Source of the DNA: Halomonas binhaiensis
GTDB taxonomy: Bacteria; Pseudomonadota; Gammaproteobacteria; Pseudomonadales; Halomonadaceae
Direction: 5' to 3'
Length of the DNA: 64,000 nucleotides
Assembly (NCBI RefSeq): GCF_008329985.2
Contig: NZ_CP038437.2
Location: 2,976,001 to 3,040,000, forward strand
This document shows, one piece after another, positions 44,145 to 53,800 of this stretch. Position numbers and translations under genes: made by a program. The notes under the pieces are model-generated. The model saw only the letters and a list, made by a program, of their open reading frames with translations. It did not search any database and was not told the DNA's origin. Position 1 is the stretch's first letter, and each line of letters begins with the position of its first letter.

Positions 44145-45424
44145 CACTGTTGATTGTGATTGCGGCGCTGTTCGCACTAGTCCTGATCAATGTGCCGATT
44201 GCTGTGGCCATCGGGGTGGTGGGTGTCGTCGGTGCTTTCTTCTACATGGGGGCAGACGCGCTGGTCAACGTACCTCTGACCTTGTTCAACGGTGCCACCA
44301 AGTTCCCGCTGATTGCCATTCCGCTGTTCATCTTTGCCGGTGCCTTGATGAACACCTCTGGTATCTCGATGCGCCTGATCAACCTGGTCTCGGCCATGGT
44401 CGGTTTCGTGCGCGGCGGCCTGGCGATGGTCAATGTCGGCGTATCGATGTTCTTCGCCGAAATTTCAGGCTCAGCAGTGGCCGATGTCGCGGCAACCGGC
44501 TCAGTGTTGATACCCGAGATGAAACGGCGCAAGTACAACCCCAACTTCTCGGCGGCGATCACTTCATCATCGGCCTCGCTGGCGATCATCATTCCGCCGT
44601 CGCTGTCGATGATCCTGTATGGCGCCATCGCCGATACCTCCATCGTCAAGCTGTTCGTGGCTGGCATCATTCCAGGCATTCTGGGTGGCGTGGGACTCGC
44701 CGGTGCCTGTTACTACTATGCAGTGAAATACAACCTGCCGCGTGAGGAAGCCTTCTCGCTGTCACGCCTGGGCAAGGCGTTCAAGGATGCATTCTGGGCA
44801 CTATTGCTGCCTGTCATCATTCTAGGCGGTATCTTCGGCGGCTTCGTCACTGCAACCGAAGGTGCTGGTATCGCAGTACTCGCAGCACTAGTGATTGGCG
44901 GCCTGGTCTATCGTGAACTCAATCTCAAGATTCTCTACCGTGCCGTCATTGAAGGCGTGATCCAGACTGCTGTCGTCATGCTGCTGGTCGCCACCTCAGC
45001 CATTCTCGGTCTGTTCCTCACCGAAATGCAGTTACCGCAGCAATTGGCTAGCGAAATCACCGCCATCACCAGCGATCCGGTAGCGGTACTGGCACTGCTC
45101 AATATTCTGCTGCTGTTGCTGGGCATGTTCCTGCACGGTGCTGCCGCCATCATCCTGGTGGTACCGATCGTCATGCCGCTGATCAACCAGATCGGCATAG
45201 ACCCCATCCACTTCGGCCTGATCCTGACCCTCAACCTGGCCATCGGCCAGCAGACACCACCAGTTGCCTCGGTGTTGGCGACGGCTTGCTCGATTGCCAG
45301 GACCGATATGTGGCAGACCACCAAGGTCAACCTGCCGATGATCTTCGTGCTGTTCCTGGTGCTGATGCTGGTCACCTATGTACCAGCGATCCCGATGAGC
45401 CTCGTCAACGTCTTCTACGGATAA
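44141..45424 (+). CDS. TRAP large permease (DctM family), island copy 1
   Basis: The 427-residue protein has about 12 hydrophobic segments and DctM hallmarks SGSAVADVAATGSVLIPEM, PPSLSMILYGAIADTSI and TATEGAGIAVLAAL. It overlaps the small-subunit gene at ATGA and completes a three-gene transporter. The following gene begins only 10 bp later, so transport and catabolism are co-transcribed. Confidence 0.94.
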   Translation: MTLLIVIAALFALVLINVPIAVAIGVVGVVGAFFYMGADALVNVPLTLFNGATKFPLIAIPLFIFAGALMNTSGISMRLINLVSAMVGFVRGGLAMVNVGVSMFFAEISGSAVADVAATGSVLIPEMKRRKYNPNFSAAITSSSASLAIIIPPSLSMILYGAIADTSIVKLFVAGIIPGILGGVGLAGACYYYAVKYNLPREEAFSLSRLGKAFKDAFWALLLPVIILGGIFGGFVTATEGAGIAVLAALVIGGLVYRELNLKILYRAVIEGVIQTAVVMLLVATSAILGLFLTEMQLPQQLASEITAITSDPVAVLALLNILLLLLGMFLHGAAAIILVVPIVMPLINQIGIDPIHFGLILTLNLAIGQQTPPVASVLATACSIARTDMWQTTKVNLPMIFVLFLVLMLVTYVPAIPMSLVNVFYG

Positions 45425-45434
45425 GGAAAACAAT

Positions 45435-45464
45435 ATGAGCGACAACAATACGAGCAACAACACA
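45435..45464 (+). repeat. 15-bp duplication at the start of the PdxA-like gene
   Basis: ATGAGCGACAACAAT is followed by ACGAGCAACAACACA, giving MSDNN and TSNNT. Eleven of 15 positions agree. Confidence 0.6.
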
Positions 45465-46445
45465 CCTGTCATAGCCGTCACCCTGGGCGACCCCGGTGGT
45501 ATTGGTCCGGAGCTGATCGCCAAGCTGTTCGCTGAAAATGAGGTCTTTGCCGATACCCATACCGTCCTGATCGGTGACCGCTGGCTGTGGGAAGAAGGTC
45601 AACGTGTTGCAGGGGTGAAAGTTGATCTGCCGGAGGTCTCAAGCTTCACCGAAGCACGAGAGCACAACACTCCGGTGTACTTCGAGATGGATAGCGTGGC
45701 CCGTGAACGGACAGGCTACGCTCAAGCCAACGAGCATGGTGGTGCTTCCGTACTGGCAGTGCTGGATCGTTGCATAGAGGGCTACAAGGCCGGTGAAGTC
45801 GATGGGATCTGCTTCGGGCCACTCAACAAGTACGCCATGAAGCTGGGCGGCTTGGGCCATGAGGACGAGTTGCACTGGTTCGTCAACAAGCTGGGAGTGA
45901 CTGACTTTTTCAGCGAATTCAACACCCTTGGCACGCTGTGGACATCGCGTATCTCGTCTCATGTGCCGCTCAAGGACGCCCATACCTACATCAACGAAGA
46001 GCGCATCATCTCCGCCGCCACCCTGATCCACGACACCTTGCGCAAGGCTGGATTCGAGTCTCCCCGAGTGGCGGTGGCGGGTTTCAACCCGCACGCCGGC
46101 GAAGGTGGCACCTGCGGCCGTGAAGAAATCGACATCATTGCTCCCGCGGTGGAGAAGTGTCGCAGCCAAGGTTATCCGATCGTTGGCCCCTTCCCTGCCG
46201 ATACGGTGTTCCTCAAGGCTCGTGATGGCGAGTTGGATGCCGTGGTGACCATGTTCCACGACCAGGGTCAGATTGCCATCAAGATGCTCGGCTTCGACAA
46301 AGGAGTGACCATCCTCGGTGGCCTGCCCCTGCCCGTGGGCTCTCCTGCACATGGTACGGCCTTCGATATCGCTGGCCAGGGCAAGGCCAACCTCACCCCG
46401 ACACGTAATGCCTTCAATCTGGTCAAGGCCATGTGCTTGCAGTAA
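45435..46445 (+). CDS. Divergent PdxA-like dehydrogenase in a sugar-acid operon
   Basis: The 336-residue protein belongs to the PdxA family of metal- and NAD-dependent dehydrogenases. The three metal-binding histidines appear as His176 (SSHVPLKDA), His220 (NPHAGEGG) and His275 (FHDQGQ), and the N-terminal [12 protein letters not shown] is intact. It differs from true PdxA at positions that I recall contacting the substrate phosphate: GHTE becomes GHED, VNITLGLP becomes VTILGGLP, and the usual arginine of PFIRTS is replaced in PLPVGS. Context and these changes argue against vitamin B6 synthesis. It may oxidise a sugar-acid intermediate. The first ten codons are a 15-bp duplication. Confidence 0.85.
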   Translation: MSDNNTSNNTPVIAVTLGDPGGIGPELIAKLFAENEVFADTHTVLIGDRWLWEEGQRVAGVKVDLPEVSSFTEAREHNTPVYFEMDSVARERTGYAQANEHGGASVLAVLDRCIEGYKAGEVDGICFGPLNKYAMKLGGLGHEDELHWFVNKLGVTDFFSEFNTLGTLWTSRISSHVPLKDAHTYINEERIISAATLIHDTLRKAGFESPRVAVAGFNPHAGEGGTCGREEIDIIAPAVEKCRSQGYPIVGPFPADTVFLKARDGELDAVVTMFHDQGQIAIKMLGFDKGVTILGGLPLPVGSPAHGTAFDIAGQGKANLTPTRNAFNLVKAMCLQ

Positions 46446-46489
46446 GCCGCCAACTTCCCCCTGAGCAGGCGCCATCAAGGAACGACAAG

Positions 46490-47662
46490 ATGAAAATAAC
46501 CAATGTTCGTACCCGGGTTTTCGAGTGGAAAGGACACACGGTTCCACCACAGGCACACTTCTGTTCCAACGCCATGGATGAGCTATGGGACCGAGGCGAT
46601 TCCATGGGTACCTTCCGTTTCCACGGTTGGACGACCGTCGAAGTCGAGACCGACAGCGGCATTGTCGGTCTGGGCAATGTGGCCCTGGCACCGCGTATCG
46701 CCAAGGCCATTATCGACCAGTACCTGACCCCACTGGTCGTCGGTCAGGACCCGTTCGACTACGAATACCTGTGGCAACGCATGTATCGCTCTACCCATGC
46801 CTGGGGCCGCAAAGGCATCGGCATGGCGGCGATTTCCGGTGTCGATATCGCTATCTGGGACGTGATGGGCAAGGCACTCGGCAAGCCGGTATTCAAGCTG
46901 CTCGGTGGGCGAACCAAGGAAAAGATTCCGTGTTATGCCTCCAAGCTCTACCGCACCGACCTGAACGAGATGCAGCGCGAGGCTCAGTCCTACCTCGATC
47001 AGGGCTTCAAGGCGATGAAGATGCGCTTTGGCTACGGCCCCAAGGACGGCCCTCAAGGTGTCCGCGAGAACCTCAACAGTGTGGCGGCAGTGCGCGAGGT
47101 CATCGGTGAGGACATAGACCTGATGCTCGAATGTTACATGGGCTGGAACCTCGAGTATGCCAAGCGCATCCTGCCAAAACTGGAGCGATTCCAGCCGCGT
47201 TGGCTGGAAGAGCCGGTGCTCGCCGACGATATCGATGGCTATGCCGAGCTCAACAAGCTGACCAGCATCCCGATTTCCGGTGGCGAGCACGAGTTCACCC
47301 ACTACGGCTTCCGTCAGTTGCTCGAGCAGCGCGCGGTGTCGGTAGTGCAATACGACACCAACCGCGTCGGTGGCATCACGGCCGCACGCAAGGTCAATGC
47401 CATCGCCGAGGCCTTCAGCGTGCCGGTCATTCCCCACGCAGGGCAAATGCACAACTACCACCTGACCATGTCATCTCTGGCCTCGCCCATGTCCGAGTTT
47501 TTCCCGGTGCATGACGTCGAGATCGGCAACGAGCTGTTCTATTACCTTTTCAAAGGCGACCCCGAGCCGATCAATGGCTTCCTCGACCTTGATGACGATG
47601 TACCCGGCCTGGGCCTCGAGCTCAACGAGCAGTACTTCGACCAGTTCAACATCATCGAGTGA
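46490..47662 (+). CDS. Enolase-superfamily sugar-acid dehydratase (RhmD/mandelate racemase type)
   Basis: The 390-residue enzyme has the mandelate-racemase subgroup layout. Candidate metal ligands are Glu214 (LMLECYMGW), Glu240 or Glu241 (WLEEPV) and Glu266 (SGGEHEF); the general base is His316 (IPHAGQ) paired with Asp289 (QYDTNRVGG). The overall pattern is closest to L-rhamnonate dehydratase-like proteins. It should dehydrate an aldonate to a 2-keto-3-deoxy acid. The first metal ligand is Glu where family members usually have Asp, which may mark a subfamily. AAGGA precedes the chosen ATG. Confidence 0.88.
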   Translation: MKITNVRTRVFEWKGHTVPPQAHFCSNAMDELWDRGDSMGTFRFHGWTTVEVETDSGIVGLGNVALAPRIAKAIIDQYLTPLVVGQDPFDYEYLWQRMYRSTHAWGRKGIGMAAISGVDIAIWDVMGKALGKPVFKLLGGRTKEKIPCYASKLYRTDLNEMQREAQSYLDQGFKAMKMRFGYGPKDGPQGVRENLNSVAAVREVIGEDIDLMLECYMGWNLEYAKRILPKLERFQPRWLEEPVLADDIDGYAELNKLTSIPISGGEHEFTHYGFRQLLEQRAVSVVQYDTNRVGGITAARKVNAIAEAFSVPVIPHAGQMHNYHLTMSSLASPMSEFFPVHDVEIGNELFYYLFKGDPEPINGFLDLDDDVPGLGLELNEQYFDQFNIIE

Positions 47663-47669
47663 GGCCATC

Positions 47670-48668
47670 ATGAGATTGATTCAGTATCAGGATGAGAGCC
47701 GCCTGCGGGTGGCTCTGGTAGAAAGTGCCACCCAGGTCAGGCCGATTCGGGTAGTCGGTGGCAGCTATGGCCTGGCCCACCTGGCGATCGGCTGTCAGCA
47801 GTCTATTGCAGAGATCATCGAAGGGCGTCTCGAAGCAGAATGTCTCGACTATCAGCAACTCATCGACGCTGGCTGCTTGCTGCCACCTCTCACCCACCCC
47901 GACCCCGCCCATTGTCTGATCACTGGCACCGGGCTGACCCACTTAGGCAGTGCTGACACCCGCTCTGCCATGCACACCAAGCTGGCCAACAGCAGCGAAA
48001 CCGAGCTGACCGACTCGATGCGCATGTTCCAGCTTGGCGTCGAAGGCGGAAAGCCTGGTATCGATGAAGTCGGTGTTCAGCCCGAATGGTTCTACAAGGG
48101 CGATGGCAACTGGGTAGTACCACCAGAAGCCGCGCTGACCTCGCCATCCTTCGCCGAAGATGCCGGAGAAGAACCAGAGCTGGTCGGGCTCTATGTGATC
48201 GGCGAGGATGGCCAGCCATGGCGTGTCGGTTTTGCCGTAGGTAACGAGTTTTCCGACCATGTCATCGAACGCCAGAATTATTTATGGCTGGCCCATTCCA
48301 AATTGCGCCAATGCAGCTATGGCCCGGAATTGCTGATTGGCGAACTGCCTGCGCATCTTGAAGGCGTCAGCCGCATCACTCGTGATGGTGTCACTCAGTG
48401 GGAAAAACCCTTTCTCACAGGTGAAGCCAACATGTCCCACAGCATCGCCAATCTCGAGCATCATCACTTCAAGTACGCTGGTTTCTGCCGCCCGGGTGAT
48501 GTCCATGTGCACTTCTTCGGCACAGCGACGCTGAGCTTTGCCGATCAGGTTCGGGTGCAGCCCGGTGATCGTTTCGAGATCGAGATTCCCGCCTTTGGCC
48601 GGCCGCTACGCAACCCATTGATTCAGGAAGAAGAGGCAAAGCTGCCGCGTCCTATTGGTGCGCTATAG
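47670..48668 (+). CDS. AraD1/GguC-family protein (FAH superfamily)
   Basis: The 332-residue protein has an FAH-type C-terminal domain (GEANMSHSIANLEHHHFK, FGTATLSFADQV, PGDRFEIEIPAFGRPLRNP). AraD1/GguC proteins occur in pentose and sugar-acid operons and are thought to act as 2-keto-3-deoxy-pentonate dehydratases, forming 2-ketoglutarate semialdehyde. This matches the upstream sugar-acid dehydratase (7-bp gap) and the aldehyde dehydrogenase at the end of the island. GAGG precedes the ATG. The exact reaction is inference. Confidence 0.82.
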   Translation: MRLIQYQDESRLRVALVESATQVRPIRVVGGSYGLAHLAIGCQQSIAEIIEGRLEAECLDYQQLIDAGCLLPPLTHPDPAHCLITGTGLTHLGSADTRSAMHTKLANSSETELTDSMRMFQLGVEGGKPGIDEVGVQPEWFYKGDGNWVVPPEAALTSPSFAEDAGEEPELVGLYVIGEDGQPWRVGFAVGNEFSDHVIERQNYLWLAHSKLRQCSYGPELLIGELPAHLEGVSRITRDGVTQWEKPFLTGEANMSHSIANLEHHHFKYAGFCRPGDVHVHFFGTATLSFADQVRVQPGDRFEIEIPAFGRPLRNPLIQEEEAKLPRPIGAL

Positions 48669-48725
48669 AGAAGGACAATCCGTGTGCCGATGACCTCCCC
48701 GGTCTGAACAGCCAGGGAGTCACTC

Positions 48726-49754
48726 ATGATCGAGGTGACAATAATGAGAAAGCCCCTTGATGTAGTTCGCTATGTAGCCCGTTCCGCGACCCTGACCGCG
48801 GCCTTGGTCACCATGCCGTTGACGGCCATGGCGGCCACCACCCTGAATTTCGCCCATACCCATCCCGTGGAGGATGCCCAGCATCTTGCCGCGGAGCACT
48901 TTGCCAAGCTGGTCAACGAACGCAGTGACGGTGAGTTGCAGGTACGAGTGTTCCCCAATGGTCAATTGGGCAGCGACAGCGCCCAGGTGGCCAATGCACG
49001 GGGTGGCCAGGTGGATATCGTGCTGACCGGCAACCCCTACTTCACCGGCCTGGTGGGTGAGCTCAATGTGCTGGACCTGCCGTTTCTGTTCGATGACTAC
49101 GACCATGCCTATGCGGTACTGGATGGCGAGATTGGTCAGTCGCTGCTCGACCGGCTCGGCGAGCATGAACTCAAGGGGCTGGCGTTCTGGGAGATCGGTT
49201 TCCGAAACCTGACCAACTCCCGTCACCCCGTCGAGAGCGCGGCCGATATCAAAGGCCTGAAGTTGCGCACCACGCCCAACCCGGCGCATATCGCAGCCTT
49301 TGAGGCGCTGGGCGCCAACCCGACGCCGATGCCGTTCACCGAGCTGTTCACTTCTCTGGAAACCCGTACCGTGGATGGCCAGGAGAACCCGGTCAGCCTG
49401 ATTCGCTCGGCCAATTTCTACGAGGTACAGGACTATCTGTCGCTGACCGCGCATGCCTATACCGCCGCGCCCCTGGTGATGAACAAGGCGAAGTTCGACA
49501 GCTTGAGTGCCGAGCAGCAGCAACTGCTGGTGGATGCCGCCATCGAGGCCGCCCAGTTCGAGCGTGCGGAACTCGCCGACCGCCTGACCGGTGATCTCGA
49601 ATTCCTCAAGGAGCAGGGCATGCAGGTGGTCGAGAACCCCGATCGTGCCTCGATGCGCGAGATCGTCGCCGAGCCGGTGCAGGCCAGCTTCACCGAGAAG
49701 TACGGCACCGAGCTGATCGAGGCCATCGACGCGGCAAGGCCCGCGGCGCAATAG
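48726..49754 (+). CDS. TRAP substrate-binding protein (DctP family), island copy 2, without own permease
   Basis: The 342-residue protein has a signal peptide ending TAMAATTL and the DctP segments FRNLTNSRHPVESAADI, GLKLRTTPN and LETRTVDGQENP. GGGAG precedes the chosen ATG. No dctQ or dctM follows: an amidohydrolase comes next, 20 bp later. It may use the permeases of either neighbouring TRAP system. It resembles the binding protein at 50816 more than the one at 42533, which suggests local duplication. Confidence 0.9.
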   Translation: MIEVTIMRKPLDVVRYVARSATLTAALVTMPLTAMAATTLNFAHTHPVEDAQHLAAEHFAKLVNERSDGELQVRVFPNGQLGSDSAQVANARGGQVDIVLTGNPYFTGLVGELNVLDLPFLFDDYDHAYAVLDGEIGQSLLDRLGEHELKGLAFWEIGFRNLTNSRHPVESAADIKGLKLRTTPNPAHIAAFEALGANPTPMPFTELFTSLETRTVDGQENPVSLIRSANFYEVQDYLSLTAHAYTAAPLVMNKAKFDSLSAEQQQLLVDAAIEAAQFERAELADRLTGDLEFLKEQGMQVVENPDRASMREIVAEPVQASFTEKYGTELIEAIDAARPAAQ

Positions 49755-49774
49755 GCGGACGAGAGGAATATTTG

Positions 49775-50758
49775 ATGGCACTCGAAATCGAGTCGTGGCG
49801 TCAGCACTTTCTCGACAGCGGTGATGATCGGGATCTGCCGATTGTCGATGCGCACCTGCACTTCTGGGACCCACAAGCCAACTACCACCCTTGGCTGTGC
49901 GATGAGCCAATGATTGCCTTTCGCTATGGCGATTACAGCGCGATCCGCCGCCCCTTTCTGCCCGATGAATACCGGCGGTTGTGTGGTGAGCACCGGGTCA
50001 TGAGCTGTGTCTACATGGAAGCGGAGTGGCAGGCCGGGGAAGGCGTAGCCGAGGCGCGCTGGATTCATGAATTGCACCAGCGGGACGGCTGGCCCAACGC
50101 CATGATCGCCCAAGCCTGGCTGGATCATCCGGACATCGAGGCGCAACTAGCGCACCTGAGCATGTGGCCAATGGTCAAGGGCGTACGGCACAAGCCCAGC
50201 AGCCTGCCTCGTGGCGAGTATCGTCCCGACCGGGCCAAGCCATTACCCGGTTCCTTGAGCTGCCCGAACTACCAGCGAGGCTATGCAGCATTGGCGCGTC
50301 ATGGGTTGATCTTCGAGTTGCAGGTGCCCTGGTGGCACCTGCATGAACTGGTGCCATTACTCGAGCGTCATCCCGAAGTACCGGTGGTGATCAACCATGC
50401 CGGCGTACCTGGGGATCGCGACCCTGGAACCCTGTGTGGCTGGGAGGCTCAACTGCGCAGGGTCGCGGCCTTTCCCCAGCTGATGCTCAAGTTGTCGGGG
50501 ATCGGCATCGCCGGTGAGCCCTGGCGCATCGAAGACAACCGTGCACTGATCCACACCGCCTTCGAGGTGATGGGCACGCGGCGCTGCATGTTTGCCAGCA
50601 ACTTTCCGGTCGATAGCCTGGTGACCGATCTCGATGCGTTGTTTACCGCTTTCAAGCAGCTCAGTGCCGGACTCACCCGAGAGGAGCGTCTGGCGCTGTT
50701 CTGCGATAACGCCATGCGCTGCTACTCGTTATCAACAGAACCAGAACTCTCGTTATAA
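49775..50758 (+). CDS. Amidohydrolase-2 family, probable sugar lactonase, copy 1
   Basis: The 327-residue TIM-barrel protein belongs to the COG3618 amidohydrolases, which include L-fucono- and L-rhamnono-lactonases. The HxH motif is in IVDAHLHFWDPQ, with histidines also in VINHAGVPGD. The beta-8 segment reads MFASNFPVD, with Asn where many lactonases have Asp (GSDWPV). It would hydrolyse a sugar lactone to the acid entering the dehydratase. AGGA precedes the ATG; a TTG lies one codon upstream. The stop codon lies inside a 24-bp tandem duplication. Confidence 0.83.
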   Translation: MALEIESWRQHFLDSGDDRDLPIVDAHLHFWDPQANYHPWLCDEPMIAFRYGDYSAIRRPFLPDEYRRLCGEHRVMSCVYMEAEWQAGEGVAEARWIHELHQRDGWPNAMIAQAWLDHPDIEAQLAHLSMWPMVKGVRHKPSSLPRGEYRPDRAKPLPGSLSCPNYQRGYAALARHGLIFELQVPWWHLHELVPLLERHPEVPVVINHAGVPGDRDPGTLCGWEAQLRRVAAFPQLMLKLSGIGIAGEPWRIEDNRALIHTAFEVMGTRRCMFASNFPVDSLVTDLDALFTAFKQLSAGLTREERLALFCDNAMRCYSLSTEPELSL

Positions 50759-50772
50759 ACACAACCAGAACC
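50725..50772 (+). repeat. 24-bp tandem duplication at a gene end
   Basis: Two adjacent 24-bp units (50725-50748 and 50749-50772) agree at 21 of 24 bases, starting CTCGTTAT. In the first copy the third codon is TCA (Ser); in the second it is TAA, the stop of the lactonase gene. The duplicated unit therefore became both coding tail and 3' spacer. Confidence 0.85.
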
Positions 50773-50815
50773 AAGACCAGGAACTGAATAATCATAAAAA
50801 CAAGGAGCATGCCCA

Positions 50816-51814
50816 ATGAACGTATCTCGCACCCTACCAGCAACGGTATTGGCCCTCGGCCTTGCTCTGGCCAGTGCTGATGCGCTGGCAGCAATCACAG
50901 CGCGGATTGCCACCAGCCTACCGGACAGCCACCCGCAGACGCTGGGCGCACGCAAGTTTGCCGAACTGCTGACCGAGCAGAGCCACGGTGAGATAGAAGT
51001 CCAGGTGTTCGGAAATGGCGTACTCGGCAACGACGTCAATCTGGCGTCGATGCTGCAGGCCGGCACCCTGGAGTTCAATGTGCCGTCCACCGCCACCCTG
51101 GCCAGTCTCAACCCGGACTTCAGCGTGATCAGTCTGCCGTTCCAGTTCGACGATGCCTCTCAGGTGGATGCTGTGCTGGATGGCCCGGCGGGCCGCACGC
51201 TGCTCGACAGCCTCGCCGACAAGGGCATCGTCGGTCTGGACTACTGGGACAACGGTTTTCGGCATATCACCAACAGCCGCCACCCGGTGGAAACCGCCGA
51301 TGATATCGATGGGCTGAAAATCCGCACCATGCAGAACGAGCTGTATATCGACATGTTCAACGGCCTCGGGGCCAACGCCATCCCGATGCCGGTCAATGAA
51401 CTGTTCACCGCGCTGGAAACCCGCACCGTGGATGGACAGGAAAACCCCTTCACGGTGATCGACAGCAAGCGCTTCTACGAGGTTCAGCGCTACCTGTCCC
51501 AGACCGGGCATGCCTATGACGCTCAGGTCCTGATTGCCTCGAAGCGCTTCGTTGATAGCCTCAGCGAGGAGCAGCAGCAACTGGTGCGTGACGTATCGCG
51601 GGAGGCCGCGCTCTATCAGCGCCAGGTCAGTCGTGAACTCAACGATACTCTGCTGGCCCGCCTTACGGACCAGATGAGCATCAATGAGGTCCCGCTGGAA
51701 GAACGCCAGGTGATGCGTGAGCGGCTGATGCCGGTGATCGAGGAGCATCGGGCCGAGATCAGCGAGGCGACGCTGAGTGCCTTTGATGCCGCGCTGGCCG
51801 AAAACCGTCGATGA
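50816..51814 (+). CDS. TRAP substrate-binding protein (DctP family), island copy 3
   Basis: The 332-residue protein has a signal peptide (ALGLALASADALAA) and DctP signatures FRHITNSRHPVETADDI, GLKIRTMQNE and LETRTVDGQENPFT. AAGGAG precedes the ATG. It is followed by its own dctQ and dctM, giving a second complete TRAP transporter. It is most like the orphan binding protein at 48726. Confidence 0.92.
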   Translation: MNVSRTLPATVLALGLALASADALAAITARIATSLPDSHPQTLGARKFAELLTEQSHGEIEVQVFGNGVLGNDVNLASMLQAGTLEFNVPSTATLASLNPDFSVISLPFQFDDASQVDAVLDGPAGRTLLDSLADKGIVGLDYWDNGFRHITNSRHPVETADDIDGLKIRTMQNELYIDMFNGLGANAIPMPVNELFTALETRTVDGQENPFTVIDSKRFYEVQRYLSQTGHAYDAQVLIASKRFVDSLSEEQQQLVRDVSREAALYQRQVSRELNDTLLARLTDQMSINEVPLEERQVMRERLMPVIEEHRAEISEATLSAFDAALAENRR

Positions 51815-51885
51815 AACACTGAATGAACTGCTGCGCTCGCAACATTTATTCAGCGCTTCTCTGATTCTTTCCGGAGGACGTTTTC

Positions 51886-52440
51886 ATGCCCCATACCGCG
51901 ACTCAGTCTCGGAAAGGTTCGATTCGGGCAGCCCTTGGCTGCCTGTCGTGCCAGACCGAGCGAGCCCTGAATCTGCTGATGGTGTTGGCGTTGGTTGCCA
52001 TGATTACGCTGGTCTTCACCAATGTGGTGCTGCGCTATGGCTTCAACAGCGGTATCTCGGTCAGTGTCGAGCTATCGCGCTTCCTGTTTGTCTGGGTCAC
52101 CTTCATCGGCACGGTGGTGGGGTTGATGCGCCATGAGCACCTCAGCGTCACCACCTTTTCTGATCGCCTACCCGCTTCATTACAGGCGCTACTGGGTCGT
52201 CTGGTGACGCTGGTGATGCTGGGTTGCTGCCTGATGCTGGTCAAGGGCAGCTACGCTCAGACCCTGCTCAACTGGAGCAATCTGTCGCCGATCAGTGGTG
52301 TGCCGGTGGGCGTGTTCTATCTCGCCGGATTGATTGCCGGTGTCCTGATGTCGATCCTGCTGGTGTTTCGTCTGCTGGCTCCCCGGCATCTGCAAAGGCA
52401 GCCCCGATCTCAAGATCGAGCACAGGAGGTTTCGTCATGA
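51886..52440 (+). CDS. TRAP small permease (DctQ family), island copy 2
   Basis: The 184-residue protein has four hydrophobic segments with VSVELSRFLFVWVTFIGT and LMRHEHLSVTTF, as in DctQ. GGAGG lies 8 bp before the ATG. Its stop overlaps the large-subunit start (ATGA). Confidence 0.9.
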   Translation: MPHTATQSRKGSIRAALGCLSCQTERALNLLMVLALVAMITLVFTNVVLRYGFNSGISVSVELSRFLFVWVTFIGTVVGLMRHEHLSVTTFSDRLPASLQALLGRLVTLVMLGCCLMLVKGSYAQTLLNWSNLSPISGVPVGVFYLAGLIAGVLMSILLVFRLLAPRHLQRQPRSQDRAQEVSS

Positions 52441-53717
52441 CCATTGGTCTGTTTCTTACCTCACTGCTGGCCTCGATTGGCCTGAGTCTGCCGATTGCCT
52501 TTGCATTGCTGGTCAGCGCCGTGGTGCTGATGCTGCATCTGGGCTTGTTCGATTCGCAGATCCTCGCCCAGAACCTGGTCAATGGCGCTGACAGCTACAC
52601 TCTGCTGGCGATCCCCTTCTTCCTCGTCGCCGGGGAGGTCATGTCGCGGGGTGGGCTGTCGAAGCGCATCGTCATGTTGGCCATGAGTCTGGTGGGACAC
52701 CGCAAGGGCGGGTTGGGCTTTGTTGCCATTTTTGCCGCCATCGTCATGGCCAGTCTGTCCGGTTCGGCGGTGGCCGATACCGCCGCTTTGGGCTCGATGC
52801 TGCTGCCGATGATGCGTGAAGCGGGATACCCCCAGGGCCGCTCGGCGGGTCTGATGGCTGCCGGCGGCATTATCGCGCCGATCATTCCGCCCTCGATCCC
52901 GCTGATCATCATTGGAGTCGCGGGCAGCATCTCGATCAGCAAGCTGTTTCTGGCCGGTATCGTGCCAGGATTGATCATGGGCGTGACGCTGGTGGGAATC
53001 TGGATGCTGATCACCCGCAAGGAAGACCTGGTGGTAGCGAAGAAAGCCACCGGCGCCGAGCGCCTGCGGGCACTGCGCAAGAGCTTCTGGGCCATGCTGC
53101 TGCCGGTGATCATCATCGGCGGGATCAAGACCGGGGTGTTCACTCCGACCGAGGCCGGTGTGGTCGCGGCGGTCTATGCCATCATCATCTCCACACTGGT
53201 CTATCGTGAGCTGGATCTCTCCGGGCTCTATGACGTCCTGGTTCAGGCGGCACGCAACACGGCTATCGTCATGTTTCTGGTGGCGGCGGCCAGTGTTGCC
53301 TCCTGGCTGATCAGCATTGCCCAGTTGCCGATGCTGGTGGCGGACATGCTGGCGCCGCTGGCCGATAACCCCCGCCTGCTGATGCTGGCGATCATGGCCA
53401 TTGTGTTGATTGTTGGCATGGTCATGGATCTGACGCCGACCATCCTGGTGCTGACGCCGATTCTGATGCCCATTGTGAAGATCGCCGGTATCGATCCGGT
53501 CTATTTCGGCATCATGTTCGTGCTCAACTGTGCGATAGGCCTGATTACGCCGCCGGTGGGCAATGTGCTCAATGTGATCACCAGCGTTGGCCAGCTCAAG
53601 TTCGAGAAGGCGGTCAGCGGTGTGATGCCGTTCATGCTGGCCTATCTGGTCCTGCTGCTGCTGTTCGTGGCCTTCCCACAGATCATTACTGTACCGCTGT
53701 ACTGGCTGGCGGGCTGA
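52437..53717 (+). CDS. TRAP large permease (DctM family), island copy 2
   Basis: The 426-residue protein has about 12 hydrophobic segments, with SGSAVADTAALGSMLLPMM, PPSIPLIIIGVAGSIS, TPTEAGVVAAVYA and TPPVGNVLNVITSV, all DctM hallmarks. AGGAGG precedes the ATG, which overlaps the dctQ stop. A longer in-frame reading extends back into dctQ but is not membrane-like and is rejected. Confidence 0.94.
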   Translation: MTIGLFLTSLLASIGLSLPIAFALLVSAVVLMLHLGLFDSQILAQNLVNGADSYTLLAIPFFLVAGEVMSRGGLSKRIVMLAMSLVGHRKGGLGFVAIFAAIVMASLSGSAVADTAALGSMLLPMMREAGYPQGRSAGLMAAGGIIAPIIPPSIPLIIIGVAGSISISKLFLAGIVPGLIMGVTLVGIWMLITRKEDLVVAKKATGAERLRALRKSFWAMLLPVIIIGGIKTGVFTPTEAGVVAAVYAIIISTLVYRELDLSGLYDVLVQAARNTAIVMFLVAAASVASWLISIAQLPMLVADMLAPLADNPRLLMLAIMAIVLIVGMVMDLTPTILVLTPILMPIVKIAGIDPVYFGIMFVLNCAIGLITPPVGNVLNVITSVGQLKFEKAVSGVMPFMLAYLVLLLLFVAFPQIITVPLYWLAG

Positions 53718-53779
53718 GAGGGTATCTACAATATGTCTGCACTTGGCAATCCAGCGTTGAACTTGAGCTCAAGATGCTC

Positions 53780-53796
53780 ATTTACTCGGAGTAAAT
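53780..53796. promoter_or_regulatory. 17-bp perfect palindrome before the second lactonase
   Basis: ATTTACTCGGAGTAAAT is an 8-bp perfect inverted repeat around one G. It lies 76 bp before the lactonase start, in a 154-bp spacer, and is a candidate repressor site. Confidence 0.6.
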
Positions 53797-53800
53797 TGCG

